A DNA stretch of 33,128 bases, taken from Thiopseudomonas sp964394445 (GTDB lineage: Bacteria; Pseudomonadota; Gammaproteobacteria; Pseudomonadales; Pseudomonadaceae). The stretch lies in the NCBI GenBank assembly GCA_964394445.1, contig CAYMXO010000018.1, forward strand, positions 1 to 33,128, in the 5' to 3' direction. Position numbers and translations under genes: made by a program. Under the pieces are notes generated by a model, which searched no databases, had not been told where the DNA came from, and saw only the letters and a program-made list of their open reading frames with translations. Shown here piece after piece: positions 7,478 through 15,712 of this stretch. Numbering within the stretch: the first letter of the stretch is position 1; each line of letters begins with the position of its first letter.

Positions 7478-7959
7478 GGTGTGTGCAGTTCCGTCCGTTC
7501 GTGTTCGGCATAGGGGTCGGGATAGCCCAGGCTGGCCAGCAGGCGGCGCTCCAGTGCTTCCATGATTTCGGCCTCGTCATCCTCGATATGGTCATGACCC
7601 AGCAGGTGTAGGCAGCCATGAATCACCAGGTGCGCCCAGTGCGCGTGCGGGCTCTTGCCCTGCTGCGCAGCCTCGCGGGCCACCACCGGGGCACAGATTA
7701 CCAGGTCACCCAGCAACGGAATGTCCAGAATGCCGGGGGGGATGTCGGCAACAAAGGACAGCACGTTGGTGGCGTAATCCCTGCCGCGCCAGTTGTGGTT
7801 CAGCTCGCGGCCTTCGTCTTCGTCAACCACGCGGATGGTCAGCTCGGCGGCCGTGCGCGTTTCGGCCAGAGCGGTCTGGCACCAGAGCTCGAAGTCGGCC
7901 AGCGCGGGCAGGTTGCTGGCCGTGCTGGCCAGTTGCAGGTCAAGCTCCAGGTTCATCAT
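7474..7959 (-). CDS. ybeY: Endoribonuclease YbeY (rRNA maturation and ribosome quality control)
   Basis: A 161-residue metal-dependent endonuclease of the UPF0054 family, needed for 16S rRNA 3'-end maturation and removal of defective ribosomes. The zinc-binding signature is complete: HLVIHGCLHLLGHDH, three histidines in HxxxHxxxxxH spacing. The upstream frame is open to 8010, but homologues begin at the MNLELDLQ-like segment, so I take the ATG at 7959 (a second ATG follows at 7956). It overlaps the phoH 3' end by 20 bases and the corC start by four, so all three genes are tightly coupled. Confidence 0.94.
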   Translation of the reverse strand: MMNLELDLQLASTASNLPALADFELWCQTALAETRTAAELTIRVVDEDEGRELNHNWRGRDYATNVLSFVADIPPGILDIPLLGDLVICAPVVAREAAQQGKSPHAHWAHLVIHGCLHLLGHDHIEDDEAEIMEALERRLLASLGYPDPYAEHERTELHTP

Positions 7960-8947
7960 TGCCGTCTGTCTGTTTGTGTTGCTCGTCATAGGCGTCGTAG
8001 GCTTCGACAATCAGCTGTACCAGCGGATGGCGTACCACATCGGACGAGTCAAAGAAGGTGAAACCCAGCCCCTCAACGTCCCGCAGCACATGCAACACAT
8101 GTTTGAGGCCGGACTGGCTGCCGCGGGGCAGGTCGATCTGGGTGATGTCGCCGGTGATGACCGCGGTGGAGCCAAAACCGATGCGCGTAAGGAACATTTT
8201 CATCTGGGCGCGGGTGGTGTTCTGGCTTTCGTCGAGGATGATGAAGCTGTTGTTCAGTGTGCGTCCGCGCATGTAGGCCAGCGGGGCCACTTCGATGATC
8301 TGGCGCTCAATCAGGCGGTTGACATAATCGGTGCCCAGCATTTCGTACAGGGCGTCGTACAGCGGGCGCAGGTAAGGGTCGATCTTCTGGCTCAGGTCGC
8401 CAGGCAGGAACCCCAGCTTTTCGCCGGCCTCCACCGCCGGGCGTACCAGCAGGATGCGTTCGATATCGCCGCGCTCGAGGGCGTCCACGGCACAGGCGAC
8501 GGCCAGGTAAGTCTTGCCGGTACCGGCCGGGCCCACGCCGAAGTTGATGTCGTGTTGCTGGATGGAGCGGACATAACCTTGCTGGTTGCCGCCGCGCGGA
8601 CGAATGGTTTTTTTGCGGGTGCGCAAGATTACGCCGTTGCCGGTGTGTTGCTCGTCCGGCATGGCCGGCTGGCGCATGCCGGACTCCTGCAGTAGCAGGT
8701 GTACGTCGTCCGGTCCGAGATCACGCAGCTTGGCTTCGCGGTAAAGGTTGCGCAGAAAGGCTTCCGCCTTGCGGGTGGCTTCTTCCTCACCCAGCAGTTC
8801 AAATTGTTCACCGCGGTTGCGGATGGTGACCTGCAGCTGGCGTTCGATCAGGCGCAAGTGCTCGTCATACTGGCCACACATGTTGGCAAAGCGGGCCGCT
8901 TCAAAGCCATCCAGGGTAAAACGGTGAATCGATGTCGTGCTGTCCAA
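7940..8947 (-). CDS. phoH: PhoH-like ATPase (YbeZ)
   Basis: A 335-residue cytoplasmic P-loop ATPase of the PhoH/YbeZ family, a partner of YbeY in RNA metabolism. An N-terminal region of about 100 residues precedes the PhoH domain, with Walker A in GVGPAGTGKTYLA and Walker B in FIILDESQNTT. The start is TTG at 8947: the text from there (MDSTTSIHRFTLDGFEA) matches the length and wording of pseudomonad homologues, although its ribosome site is poor. It heads the phoH-ybeY-corC-lnt unit behind two candidate promoters. In P. aeruginosa miaB lies upstream; here the next gene is hemH. Confidence 0.95.
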   Translation of the reverse strand: MDSTTSIHRFTLDGFEAARFANMCGQYDEHLRLIERQLQVTIRNRGEQFELLGEEEATRKAEAFLRNLYREAKLRDLGPDDVHLLLQESGMRQPAMPDEQHTGNGVILRTRKKTIRPRGGNQQGYVRSIQQHDINFGVGPAGTGKTYLAVACAVDALERGDIERILLVRPAVEAGEKLGFLPGDLSQKIDPYLRPLYDALYEMLGTDYVNRLIERQIIEVAPLAYMRGRTLNNSFIILDESQNTTRAQMKMFLTRIGFGSTAVITGDITQIDLPRGSQSGLKHVLHVLRDVEGLGFTFFDSSDVVRHPLVQLIVEAYDAYDEQHKQTDGNDEPGA

Positions 8948-8982
8948 GAGTGGAAAAAGCCTCGCTGGAAAATAATGCGTCT

Positions 8983-9010
8983 AGGATAACCTTGCCGCAA
9001 GAAAGCGCAA
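8983..9010 (-). promoter_or_regulatory. Candidate sigma70 promoter of the phoH operon
   Basis: Minus strand: TTGCGC (9010-9005), 16-bp spacer, TATCCT (8988-8983). It would give a leader of about 30 bases before the phoH TTG. Pattern match only. Confidence 0.4.
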
Positions 9011-9024
9011 GAGTAGAAAGGGCG

Positions 9025-9053
9025 TAATGGGGCCGGAAAAAGCAGTTTTCCAG
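9025..9053 (-). promoter_or_regulatory. Candidate sigma32 (heat-shock) promoter of the phoH operon
   Basis: Minus strand: CTGGAAA (9053-9047), 14-bp spacer, CCCCATTA (9032-9025), close to the RpoH consensus CTTGAAA with a CCCCAT-type -10. The E. coli ybeZYX-lnt operon is known to belong to the heat-shock regulon, so the site is where one would expect it. Transcript not verified. Confidence 0.6.
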
Positions 9054-9095
9054 TCACCCGGTGGCCCGGGCGCGGATTTGTCGCAAGGGATACTG

Positions 9096-9138
9096 CATAA
9101 ACACAGGCCCTGGCCGTGCGGCCAGACCTGTGTTTATG
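9096..9138. terminator. Near-perfect palindrome downstream of hemH
   Basis: CATAAACACAGG-type arms 9096-9109 and 9125-9138 (13 of 14 positions) enclose a second perfect stem TGGCC/GGCCA with a four-base loop. On the minus strand it comes just after the hemH stop, and its 3' arm ends in TGTTTAT, so it probably terminates hemH before the phoH promoters. Being symmetrical, it could work both ways. Confidence 0.65.
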
Positions 9139-9146
9139 CTGCTGCG

Positions 9147-10169
9147 TCAGGCATGGCGCAAGGACTCGCACAGTCGGACCAGCGCACTGGCCCAGTCGGG
9201 ATGGTTGTTCAGGCACGGGATCAGCTGCAGCTCCTCACCGCCGGCGGCAATGAACTGTTCGCGGCCGCGAATGGCCAGCTCTTCAAGGGTTTCGATGCAG
9301 TCGGCAACAAAAGCCGGCGACATGACCAACAGCTTTTTAACTCCCTGGCTGGCCAGTTCGTCCAGGCGCTCTTCGGTATAGGGCTCGATCCACTTGGCCC
9401 GGCCCAGGCGCGACTGGAAGGAAACCGACCACTGCTCCGGCTGCAGACCGGCTGCCGCAGCAAACAGCCCGGCAGTGCGCATGCACTGGGCGCGATAACA
9501 GGTTGCCAGGACGTCGTCCGGTGCTGTCTGGCAGCAGTCAGGTGATTGCAGGCAGTGGCCTTTGCTCGGGTCGAGTTTGGTCAGATGGCGCTCCGGCAGG
9601 CCGTGAAAGCTGAGCAGCAAATGGTCGAAGTCTTGCTCCAGCGTGGGGCGGGCACTGGCAACCAGGGCGTTGATGTAGGCATTGTCATCATAGAAAGCCG
9701 GCAGGGTGTGCAGCTTGACTGCCAGATTATGTTTGCTGACCAGCCGATAGGCTTCCTGGATGGCGGTGGTGGTGGTGCTGTCGGCAAACTGCGGGTACAG
9801 CGGAGCCAGCAGGACGGTTTTGGCACCCTGTTCGACCAGGCTGAGCAGGGCCGACTCCATGGAGGGCTCGGCATAACGCATGCCCAGCTCGACCGGGCCG
9901 TGGGGCCAGAGCTTGCGTACTGCATCGCGCAGTTGCTGGCTGATCACCACCAGTGGGGAGCCATCCGGCCACCAGATCAGCTTGTAGGCTTCGGCAGACT
10001 CGGCCGGACGCTTGAGCAGGATCAGGCTGACCAGCAGCCGGCGCATGGGCCAGGGCAAGTCCACAACATGGGGGTCCATCAGAAACTGGTTGAGATACTT
10101 GCGAACGTCACTGACTGAGGTGGAGCGGGGCGAACCCAGGTTCACCAGCAACAAACCCTGATCTTGCAT
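9147..10169 (-). CDS. hemH: Ferrochelatase HemH
   Basis: A 340-residue protein that inserts Fe(II) into protoporphyrin IX, the last step of protoheme synthesis. Family signatures are visible: LLLVNLGSP at the start, LLLSFHGLPERH with the metal-handling histidine at H189, and MSPAFVADCIETLEEL near the C-terminus. Five cysteines (C206, C212, C213, C224, C229) cluster after it; similar cysteines occur in related bacterial enzymes and could bind an iron-sulfur cluster, but this is unproven. The ATG at 10169 has AAGGG upstream. The frame stays open much further upstream, antisense to metY, but that extension has no heme-enzyme sequence. Single gene, divergent from metY. Confidence 0.96.
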   Translation of the reverse strand: MQDQGLLLVNLGSPRSTSVSDVRKYLNQFLMDPHVVDLPWPMRRLLVSLILLKRPAESAEAYKLIWWPDGSPLVVISQQLRDAVRKLWPHGPVELGMRYAEPSMESALLSLVEQGAKTVLLAPLYPQFADSTTTTAIQEAYRLVSKHNLAVKLHTLPAFYDDNAYINALVASARPTLEQDFDHLLLSFHGLPERHLTKLDPSKGHCLQSPDCCQTAPDDVLATCYRAQCMRTAGLFAAAAGLQPEQWSVSFQSRLGRAKWIEPYTEERLDELASQGVKKLLVMSPAFVADCIETLEELAIRGREQFIAAGGEELQLIPCLNNHPDWASALVRLCESLRHA

Positions 10170-10322
10170 ATATAACCCTTGACTGCTCAGACTTCGTGAA
10201 TAGTCGGGCATTGTAAGGCCACAGCCGTCCGATTGCGAGCCCGGCGCTGCCTGTGCTTGACCGCGTGGCCATGCGGCGGCATGCTTGGCGGCACGTTTTA
10301 TATTGCCATCTAGAGGTTTGTC

Positions 10323-11597
10323 ATGAAGCTGGAAACCCTTGCCATCCACGCTGGCTACAAGTCCGATCCCGCCACCCGTTCCGCTGCGGTACCGATTTAC
10401 CAGACTACGTCCTACACCTTCGATGACACCCAGCACGGTGCCGACCTGTTTGACCTGAAGGTGCCTGGCAACATCTATACCCGCATCATGAACCCGACCA
10501 CTGATGTGCTGGAGCAGCGCATGGCCGCGCTGGAAGGCGGTGTGGCGGCGCTGGCGGTGGCGTCCGGCATGGCGGCCATCACCATGAGCATCCAGGCGCT
10601 GGCCGAAGTGGGTGACAACATTGTTTCCGTTTCCAAGCTGTATGGCGGCACCTACAACCTGTTTGCCCATACCTTGCCGCGCCAGGGCATCGAGGTGCGC
10701 TTTGCCGAGCATGACGACATTGCCGCACTGGAGGCCCTGATCGACGACAAGACCAAGGCGGTTTTCTGTGAGAGCATCGGCAACCCGTCCGGCAGCCTGG
10801 TGGATATTGAGGCGCTGGCCGCAGCGGCGCACCGCCATGGTGTGCCGCTGATTGTTGATAACACTGTGCCTTCGCCCGCCTTGTGCCGCCCGATCGAATA
10901 CGGCGCCGATATCGTGGTGCATGCCCTGACCAAGTACATTGGCGGCCATGGCACCACCATCGCCGGCTGTATTGTTGATTCCGGCAAATTCCCGTGGGCC
11001 GAGAACAAGGAACGCTTCCCGCTGCTCAATACGCCCGATGTGTCCTATCACGGCGTGGTGTACACCGAAGCCTTTGGCCCGGCCGCCTTTATTGGCCGCT
11101 GCCGTGTGGTACCGCTGCGCAACATGGGTGCGGCGCTGTCGCCCTTCAACGCCTTCCTGATCATGCAGGGCATGGAAACCCTGTCACTGCGTATGGAGCG
11201 TCACTGCGAGAATGCGCAGAAAGTGGCCGAGTTCCTCAAGGCGCATCCGCAGGTGGAGTGGGTCAACTACGCCGGCCTGCCGGACCATCCCGAGCACGAA
11301 CTGGCGAAAAAGTACTATAACGGCAAGCCGTCGGCGATTTTGTGCTTCGGCATCAAGGGCGGACAGGCGGCCGGTGCCCGATTCATTGACGCACTGCAGA
11401 TGATCTACCGTCTGGTGAATATTGGCGACGCCAAAACCCTGGCCTGTCACCCGGCCAGCACCACCCACCGCCAGCTGTCGCCCGAGGAAGGTGCCAAAGC
11501 GGGTGTAACCCCGGACCTGGTGCGCCTGTCCATCGGCATAGAACATATCGATGACATTCTGGCGGATCTGAGCCAGGCGCTGGAAGCAGCCAAATAA
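10323..11597 (+). CDS. metY: O-acetylhomoserine sulfhydrylase (MetY type)
   Basis: A 424-residue PLP enzyme of the Cys/Met metabolism family. The PLP lysine is K204 in ALTKYIGGHGT; other conserved parts are YTRIMNPTT, ASGMAAI and LSIGIEHIDDI. The length and the long insertion with NKERFPLLNTPD are typical of O-acetylhomoserine aminocarboxypropyltransferases, which make homocysteine from O-acetylhomoserine and sulfide, rather than of the shorter MetB or MetZ enzymes. AGAGG lies six bases before the ATG. The stress-protein gene follows after a single base, so the two are probably cotranscribed. Substrate choice within the family is inferred from length and sequence resemblance. Confidence 0.93.
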   Translation: MKLETLAIHAGYKSDPATRSAAVPIYQTTSYTFDDTQHGADLFDLKVPGNIYTRIMNPTTDVLEQRMAALEGGVAALAVASGMAAITMSIQALAEVGDNIVSVSKLYGGTYNLFAHTLPRQGIEVRFAEHDDIAALEALIDDKTKAVFCESIGNPSGSLVDIEALAAAAHRHGVPLIVDNTVPSPALCRPIEYGADIVVHALTKYIGGHGTTIAGCIVDSGKFPWAENKERFPLLNTPDVSYHGVVYTEAFGPAAFIGRCRVVPLRNMGAALSPFNAFLIMQGMETLSLRMERHCENAQKVAEFLKAHPQVEWVNYAGLPDHPEHELAKKYYNGKPSAILCFGIKGGQAAGARFIDALQMIYRLVNIGDAKTLACHPASTTHRQLSPEEGAKAGVTPDLVRLSIGIEHIDDILADLSQALEAAK

Positions 11598-11598
11598 C

Positions 11599-12402
11599 AT
11601 GAAACACATCATGGTGGCGCATGACCTCAGTGGTCATGCGTGGCTGGCATTGCAAAGGGCCGCGTTGCTGGCTGTTCAGCACGGGGCGCAGCTGACGGTG
11701 CTGCACGTGCAGGAAGACCATCTGCCGCAGCAGGTGCTGGAGCATAACCGCGAGGCAGCCGGGCAGCTGATCCGTGAACAGCTGGACAGCCTGCAGGTGC
11801 CGGCGGAGCTGGTGATTGTCAAGGGACGGCCGGTGCAGACCCTGGTGGCCCAGCAAAAGGCCCGCAGTGTGGACTTGCTGGTGATGGGCGACCACCATCA
11901 GGAGTCGCCGCTGTATTTTGCCGGTACCACGCTGGAACGGGTGCTGCAACGCAGCACCGCAGCGGTTCTGCTGGTCGTGGACGAAGCGTTACAGCCGTAT
12001 CGCTGTGCACTGATTCCGATGGATTTCTCGCTGTGCGCCTGCAACGCCCTGCATAAAACACGGGCGTTATTGGCAGCCGATGCCGGCATTCATGCCGTGC
12101 ATGTGCTGGAGCAGGCGCAGATTCATGGCTGTAGCACCGACGAACATGAATGGCAGGCAGAACTGTTTGCCCAGCTGATAGCCGATGAACAGGCAAAAAT
12201 GCCGGCGCAGGGCGCTGTCATCAGCCAGCAGCTGTTGCACGGTGAGCTGCATGACAGTCTGGCTGCGGTGATCACCGGGCGCAAACCACAGCTGCTGGCG
12301 CTGGGCAAACACGGCCGCGGTGTGCTGGCTGATGCCCTGCTCGGCAGTTTGGCCCAGCACTTCCTGGAAAATCCGCCTTGCGACGTTTTGCTGGTGAAGT
12401 AG
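11599..12402 (+). CDS. Tandem-domain universal stress protein
   Basis: A 267-residue cytoplasmic protein made of two Usp domains (about 1-130 and 135-267), an arrangement like E. coli UspE. The second domain ends in GKHGRGVLADALLGS, which fits the G-x2-G-x9-G(S/T) nucleotide-binding pattern. The equivalent part of the first domain, GDHHQESPLYFAGTT, has lost the second glycine, so probably only the C-terminal half binds ATP. The ATG sits one base after the metY stop and no separate ribosome site is clear, which points to coupling with metY. Its role in stress is inferred from the family. Confidence 0.9.
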   Translation: MKHIMVAHDLSGHAWLALQRAALLAVQHGAQLTVLHVQEDHLPQQVLEHNREAAGQLIREQLDSLQVPAELVIVKGRPVQTLVAQQKARSVDLLVMGDHHQESPLYFAGTTLERVLQRSTAAVLLVVDEALQPYRCALIPMDFSLCACNALHKTRALLAADAGIHAVHVLEQAQIHGCSTDEHEWQAELFAQLIADEQAKMPAQGAVISQQLLHGELHDSLAAVITGRKPQLLALGKHGRGVLADALLGSLAQHFLENPPCDVLLVK

Positions 12403-12455
12403 CAGGGTGTTGGCATGCAGCTGTGGCCGCTGCGCTGAAAATGGCGGGCTGCGGC

Positions 12456-13511
12456 TTATTCGGGTGACAGGAACTGCAAGTTGTAGCGCGTCGCCCGGGC
12501 GTCCGGTACCAGCACGTCCAGTGCGATCCGGATTGGAGTTTGTGCCGGCATGCTGGTACGGCCGGCCAGCTCGCCACCCAGGTATTCCTGTGGGCTGAAG
12601 TTGCGGGTGGCCAGCACCTTCTGGCTGTCGTCCATGAAGTTGAGCTGCAGCAGCGGGAATGGCTGGGAAAAGCTGGCGCGGTTATAGATGATGGCGTCCA
12701 CGCTCAGGGCGTTGGCAAAGTTGCCATGCGGCCGCACCACCAGGTTGCTGCTGGTAATCAGGCCGACATCCACCCGCTCGGGCAGATCGCAGCGCAGCAA
12801 GCCGCAGACGGCTTCCAGCCAGGGGCGTGTGACCGGCTGGCGGGCCAGCTGGTCAAGATTGTAGTAGCTGTATTGCACTGCCAGCCCGGCCACTGCCAAC
12901 AGGCAGAGCAGGGCCCATGGCCAGATGGTGCGACGACGCCGGCCAGGCTGCCACTCCAGCAATAACGGACCTTCATCAATGGCGTCGAAGTCATCGGCGC
13001 TGATGGCCGGCTCGCGGCGCTGGCCGGAATGCTCAGCCCGGAATTGCCGGTGGTCCGGATCATCGGCCGACAGGGTATCGGGCTCGTCCGGGTACACCGG
13101 CGGCTCATCGAAGCTGTCATCAAACTCCTGAAACTGCTGCACATCACCGGTGTAGCGTACCGGCAGCAGGTCAGTTGTCGCTGCGTCATCGTCATAATCA
13201 TCAGCGTACAGAGGTTCGTCGGCAGGACTCTCCTGCGCTTCCTGCCGGGCCAGGCGCGCCAGCTCCTGCTCGAAATCCGGGCTGTCCAGGTCGATATCCA
13301 TGTCGTCATGGATTTTCAGGCTGTCCAGGCTGCTCTGGGGCGATGTGGGTGGCGGCAGGGTTGTCAGGTCCTGCTCCAGAAACAGGCGGGCGTTGAACAC
13401 CTGCATGCAGGAGCCGCAGCGTACCGCGCCCTGGGCGGCAAACAGCTGTTCGCTACTGACCCGGAAGCGGGTGTTGCAGTGTGGGCACTGGGTGAGAAAG
13501 GTCTTGCTCAT
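12456..13511 (-). CDS. Zinc-ribbon DUF3426 membrane protein
   Basis: A 351-residue protein in three parts. Residues 1-45 hold an MJ0042-type zinc ribbon with two CxxC pairs (CPHC and CGSC). A long acidic linker rich in D, E and P follows. Then a single membrane helix (PWALLCLLAVAGLAVQ) leads to a C-terminal DUF3426 domain that would face the periplasm. The family's function is not established; the layout suggests a membrane-anchored sensor or assembly factor. The gene follows prmA after six bases, an association also seen in other pseudomonads, where dusB and fis come next; those are missing here, and the gene ends facing the stress-protein gene. Confidence 0.88.
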   Translation of the reverse strand: MSKTFLTQCPHCNTRFRVSSEQLFAAQGAVRCGSCMQVFNARLFLEQDLTTLPPPTSPQSSLDSLKIHDDMDIDLDSPDFEQELARLARQEAQESPADEPLYADDYDDDAATTDLLPVRYTGDVQQFQEFDDSFDEPPVYPDEPDTLSADDPDHRQFRAEHSGQRREPAISADDFDAIDEGPLLLEWQPGRRRRTIWPWALLCLLAVAGLAVQYSYYNLDQLARQPVTRPWLEAVCGLLRCDLPERVDVGLITSSNLVVRPHGNFANALSVDAIIYNRASFSQPFPLLQLNFMDDSQKVLATRNFSPQEYLGGELAGRTSMPAQTPIRIALDVLVPDARATRYNLQFLSPE

Positions 13512-13517
13512 GGCTGC

Positions 13518-14396
13518 CTAGTGGCGTGTGCCGCTGATGCGGACCCAGCCGTCCAGCTCACTGGTCGGGTCCAGGGTAAAGTTGCCGGCATAGGCCTGGC
13601 GGACGTCTTCCGCCTGCTCGGCCAGGATACCGGACAGAACCAGACGACCACCCGGGCGACAGAAGCCGGCCAGCTGTGGTGCCAGCTCCACCAGTGGACC
13701 GGCAAGAATATTCGCCAACACCCTGTCGTATTGCTGCTGCGGCATTTCGGATGGCAGGTGCAGGCTGTAGCGCGAGGGCATGATGGCGTTGCGCCCGGCA
13801 TTGTCGGCGGTGGCTTCCAGCGCCTGTGGGTCGATGTCGGTGCAGGTGGCATGTTCTGCCCCGAGCAACAGTGCGGCAATGGCCAGAATGCCTGAGCCGC
13901 AGCCAAAGTCGAGCACCTTGCAGCCTTGCAGCTGCTGCCCGTCCAGCCACTCCAGGCACAGCGCGGTGGTCGGATGGGTACCGGTGCCAAAGGCCAGGCC
14001 GGGATCCAGCAGCATGTTGACGGCTTCGGGATCCGGCGCACTGTGCCAGCTGGGCACCACCCACAGACGCTGGCCAAAGCGCATGGGCTGGAAGTCATCC
14101 ATCCAGCTGCGCTCCCAGTCCTGGTCTGGCAGTTCTTCAATGGCAAACTCGGGCAGCGCCGCGGCAAATGCGTGCTGTAGTTCCTGCTCCAGCGTTGCGG
14201 CCCCCATGCTGTCTTCGAACAGGCCAAGCAAATGGGTTCTGCTCCACAGCGGCGTGGTACCAAGATCCGGCTCGTAGATGGGCTGGTCTTCGGCATCCAT
14301 GAAGGTTACCGAAACGGCCCCCATGGCCAGCAGGCGGTCTTCATGATTGGCGGCGTTTTCTGGGGTAACGGCAAGACGGACTTGTAACCAGGACAT
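13518..14396 (-). CDS. prmA: Ribosomal protein L11 methyltransferase PrmA
   Basis: A 292-residue cytoplasmic SAM-dependent methyltransferase that trimethylates ribosomal protein L11. The N-terminal substrate domain (MSWLQVRLAVTPE...) precedes the catalytic domain, where GLAFGTGTHPTT, LDFGCGSGILAIAA and NILAGPL are the PrmA-specific and SAM-binding motifs. The upstream frame is open, but the ATG at 14396 gives the usual length (E. coli 293) and the normal N-terminus, with AGG eight bases ahead. It lies between the acyltransferase gene (20 bp upstream) and the zinc-ribbon gene, probably as one operon. The accBC genes that often precede prmA are absent. Confidence 0.96.
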   Translation of the reverse strand: MSWLQVRLAVTPENAANHEDRLLAMGAVSVTFMDAEDQPIYEPDLGTTPLWSRTHLLGLFEDSMGAATLEQELQHAFAAALPEFAIEELPDQDWERSWMDDFQPMRFGQRLWVVPSWHSAPDPEAVNMLLDPGLAFGTGTHPTTALCLEWLDGQQLQGCKVLDFGCGSGILAIAALLLGAEHATCTDIDPQALEATADNAGRNAIMPSRYSLHLPSEMPQQQYDRVLANILAGPLVELAPQLAGFCRPGGRLVLSGILAEQAEDVRQAYAGNFTLDPTSELDGWVRISGTRH

Positions 14397-14416
14397 GGGT
14401 AAAACCTGTGGAAAGC

Positions 14417-15574
14417 TTAGTGGGCAGCCAGGCTGCGGTACTGGTTTTGCAGCGGGTTGGCGTACTGCATGACCAGATAGGGGCGGTGTTCCGGCGGGCA
14501 TTGTTCCAGCCGTTGCTGCCAGGTCGTGCGGGCGTTGCTGATTTCGCCGGCGCTGAACATCTGCTCGATGGCAGGTACGACCAGACTCACGTCCCGTTCG
14601 TTCCATTCCTGCCAGGCCAGGTAGTTGACCGGGAACAGCCGGTAATCCTGCCAGATGATCTGGTCAACCTGGCTGGCCAGCTCGCGGGCATCGGCAAAGC
14701 CTGTCGTGATCGGCGCGGCAAAGTGGACATGCACCCGGCCTTTGTAACCGGTAATGCCCCTGGCAATGCTGGCATCGTCCTCGCCGGGCTGTTTTTCGTA
14801 GCTGCCGGTGGTGGCGCGAACATACAGCTCGCGGGCCTTGTCCAGGTCACAGGGGTCGTATTCGTAGCTGATCGCGACCGGCGTAAGGTTAAGGCGGGCA
14901 ATGGCGGGCACAAACTCCAGCTCGCGCTGCGACATGTGCAGCATTTTCAGGATGGCGCTGTCGGTGCGGTCGTTTCCGTCCTTGGCGCGCCCTTCGGCCT
15001 GGGCAATCCAGATGGAGCAGTGCTCTTCCAGCAGCGAGTGGTTGATATAGCTGGACAGCTGCTGGAACGCCTCGATTTTCTCCCGCCGGCCAGTGACCGA
15101 ACGCGGTACGATAAAGCTCTTGTTCAGGCGCATCAGGTCGCTGACAAAGGGTTTTTGCAGCAAATTGTCGCCAATGGCCAAACGCGGCGTGGCGATGCCG
15201 GCCTGATACAGCGCATAGTTGACATAGGCCGGGTCCATGACGATGTCGCGGTGGTTGGCCAGGTATAAATGGGCTGCATTGGTATCCAGGTTTTCGATAC
15301 CGGAGAAACTGATGCCGTCGGTGGCCTTTTTCACCGAGTGTTCGACATAGGGCGCCACCCGCGCTTGTAGGTCGGCAATGTTGCGGATGCCGGCGGCTTC
15401 CTTGCGCAGGCGCCAGGCTACCAGTGGGCGCAACAGCCAGCCCAGGCTGCCCGAAAGCGCCGGATAACGGTAACGCAGAATGACATTGAGAAAGTCCGGA
15501 TCGGCGCTCAGGCGCTGCAGTACGTCTGCAACTTCGTGATCGTGATAGGGACGAATGTTGTCAAATGGGCCCAT
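14417..15574 (-). CDS. PlsC-like acyltransferase family protein
   Basis: A 385-residue protein. The NHRDIVMDP segment is the NHxxxxD catalytic motif of glycerolphosphate-type acyltransferases, and FIVPRS further on fits the second family block. Homologues in pseudomonads are annotated as 1-acyl-sn-glycerol-3-phosphate acyltransferases, but they are longer than PlsC, so the true acceptor is uncertain; a membrane-lipid role is inferred. A hydrophobic stretch near LGWLLRPLVAW may anchor it to the inner membrane. The ATG at 15574 follows a purine-rich AGAGAG; the open frame continues to 15739, but those residues resemble nothing. It is divergent from the SRAP gene. Confidence 0.85.
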   Translation of the reverse strand: MGPFDNIRPYHDHEVADVLQRLSADPDFLNVILRYRYPALSGSLGWLLRPLVAWRLRKEAAGIRNIADLQARVAPYVEHSVKKATDGISFSGIENLDTNAAHLYLANHRDIVMDPAYVNYALYQAGIATPRLAIGDNLLQKPFVSDLMRLNKSFIVPRSVTGRREKIEAFQQLSSYINHSLLEEHCSIWIAQAEGRAKDGNDRTDSAILKMLHMSQRELEFVPAIARLNLTPVAISYEYDPCDLDKARELYVRATTGSYEKQPGEDDASIARGITGYKGRVHVHFAAPITTGFADARELASQVDQIIWQDYRLFPVNYLAWQEWNERDVSLVVPAIEQMFSAGEISNARTTWQQRLEQCPPEHRPYLVMQYANPLQNQYRSLAAH

Positions 15575-15712
15575 GAGTCTCTCTGTTTCATGGCTGTGTA
15601 GCACAGCCTGCAAGATCAAATCGCGTATTATACGCCGATTGTTGCTGTCGGGGCAGAGCTGGTAAGGCATGGCTGGAACCCGTTGGTGCAACATGCAAAA
15701 AAGGAGGATCCG

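Noticed and set aside
10290..10310. sigma54-like GGCACG...TTGC near metY
   Set aside because: GG and GC are 13 bases apart instead of 10.
10170..10322. Possible promoters between hemH and metY
   Set aside because: TTGACT and TTGACC hexamers occur, but no matching -10 at proper spacing, so none is called.
10170..11051. Upstream extension of the hemH frame
   Set aside because: Runs antisense through metY; the added residues do not look like a ferrochelatase, and the ATG at 10169 with AAGGG gives the normal length.
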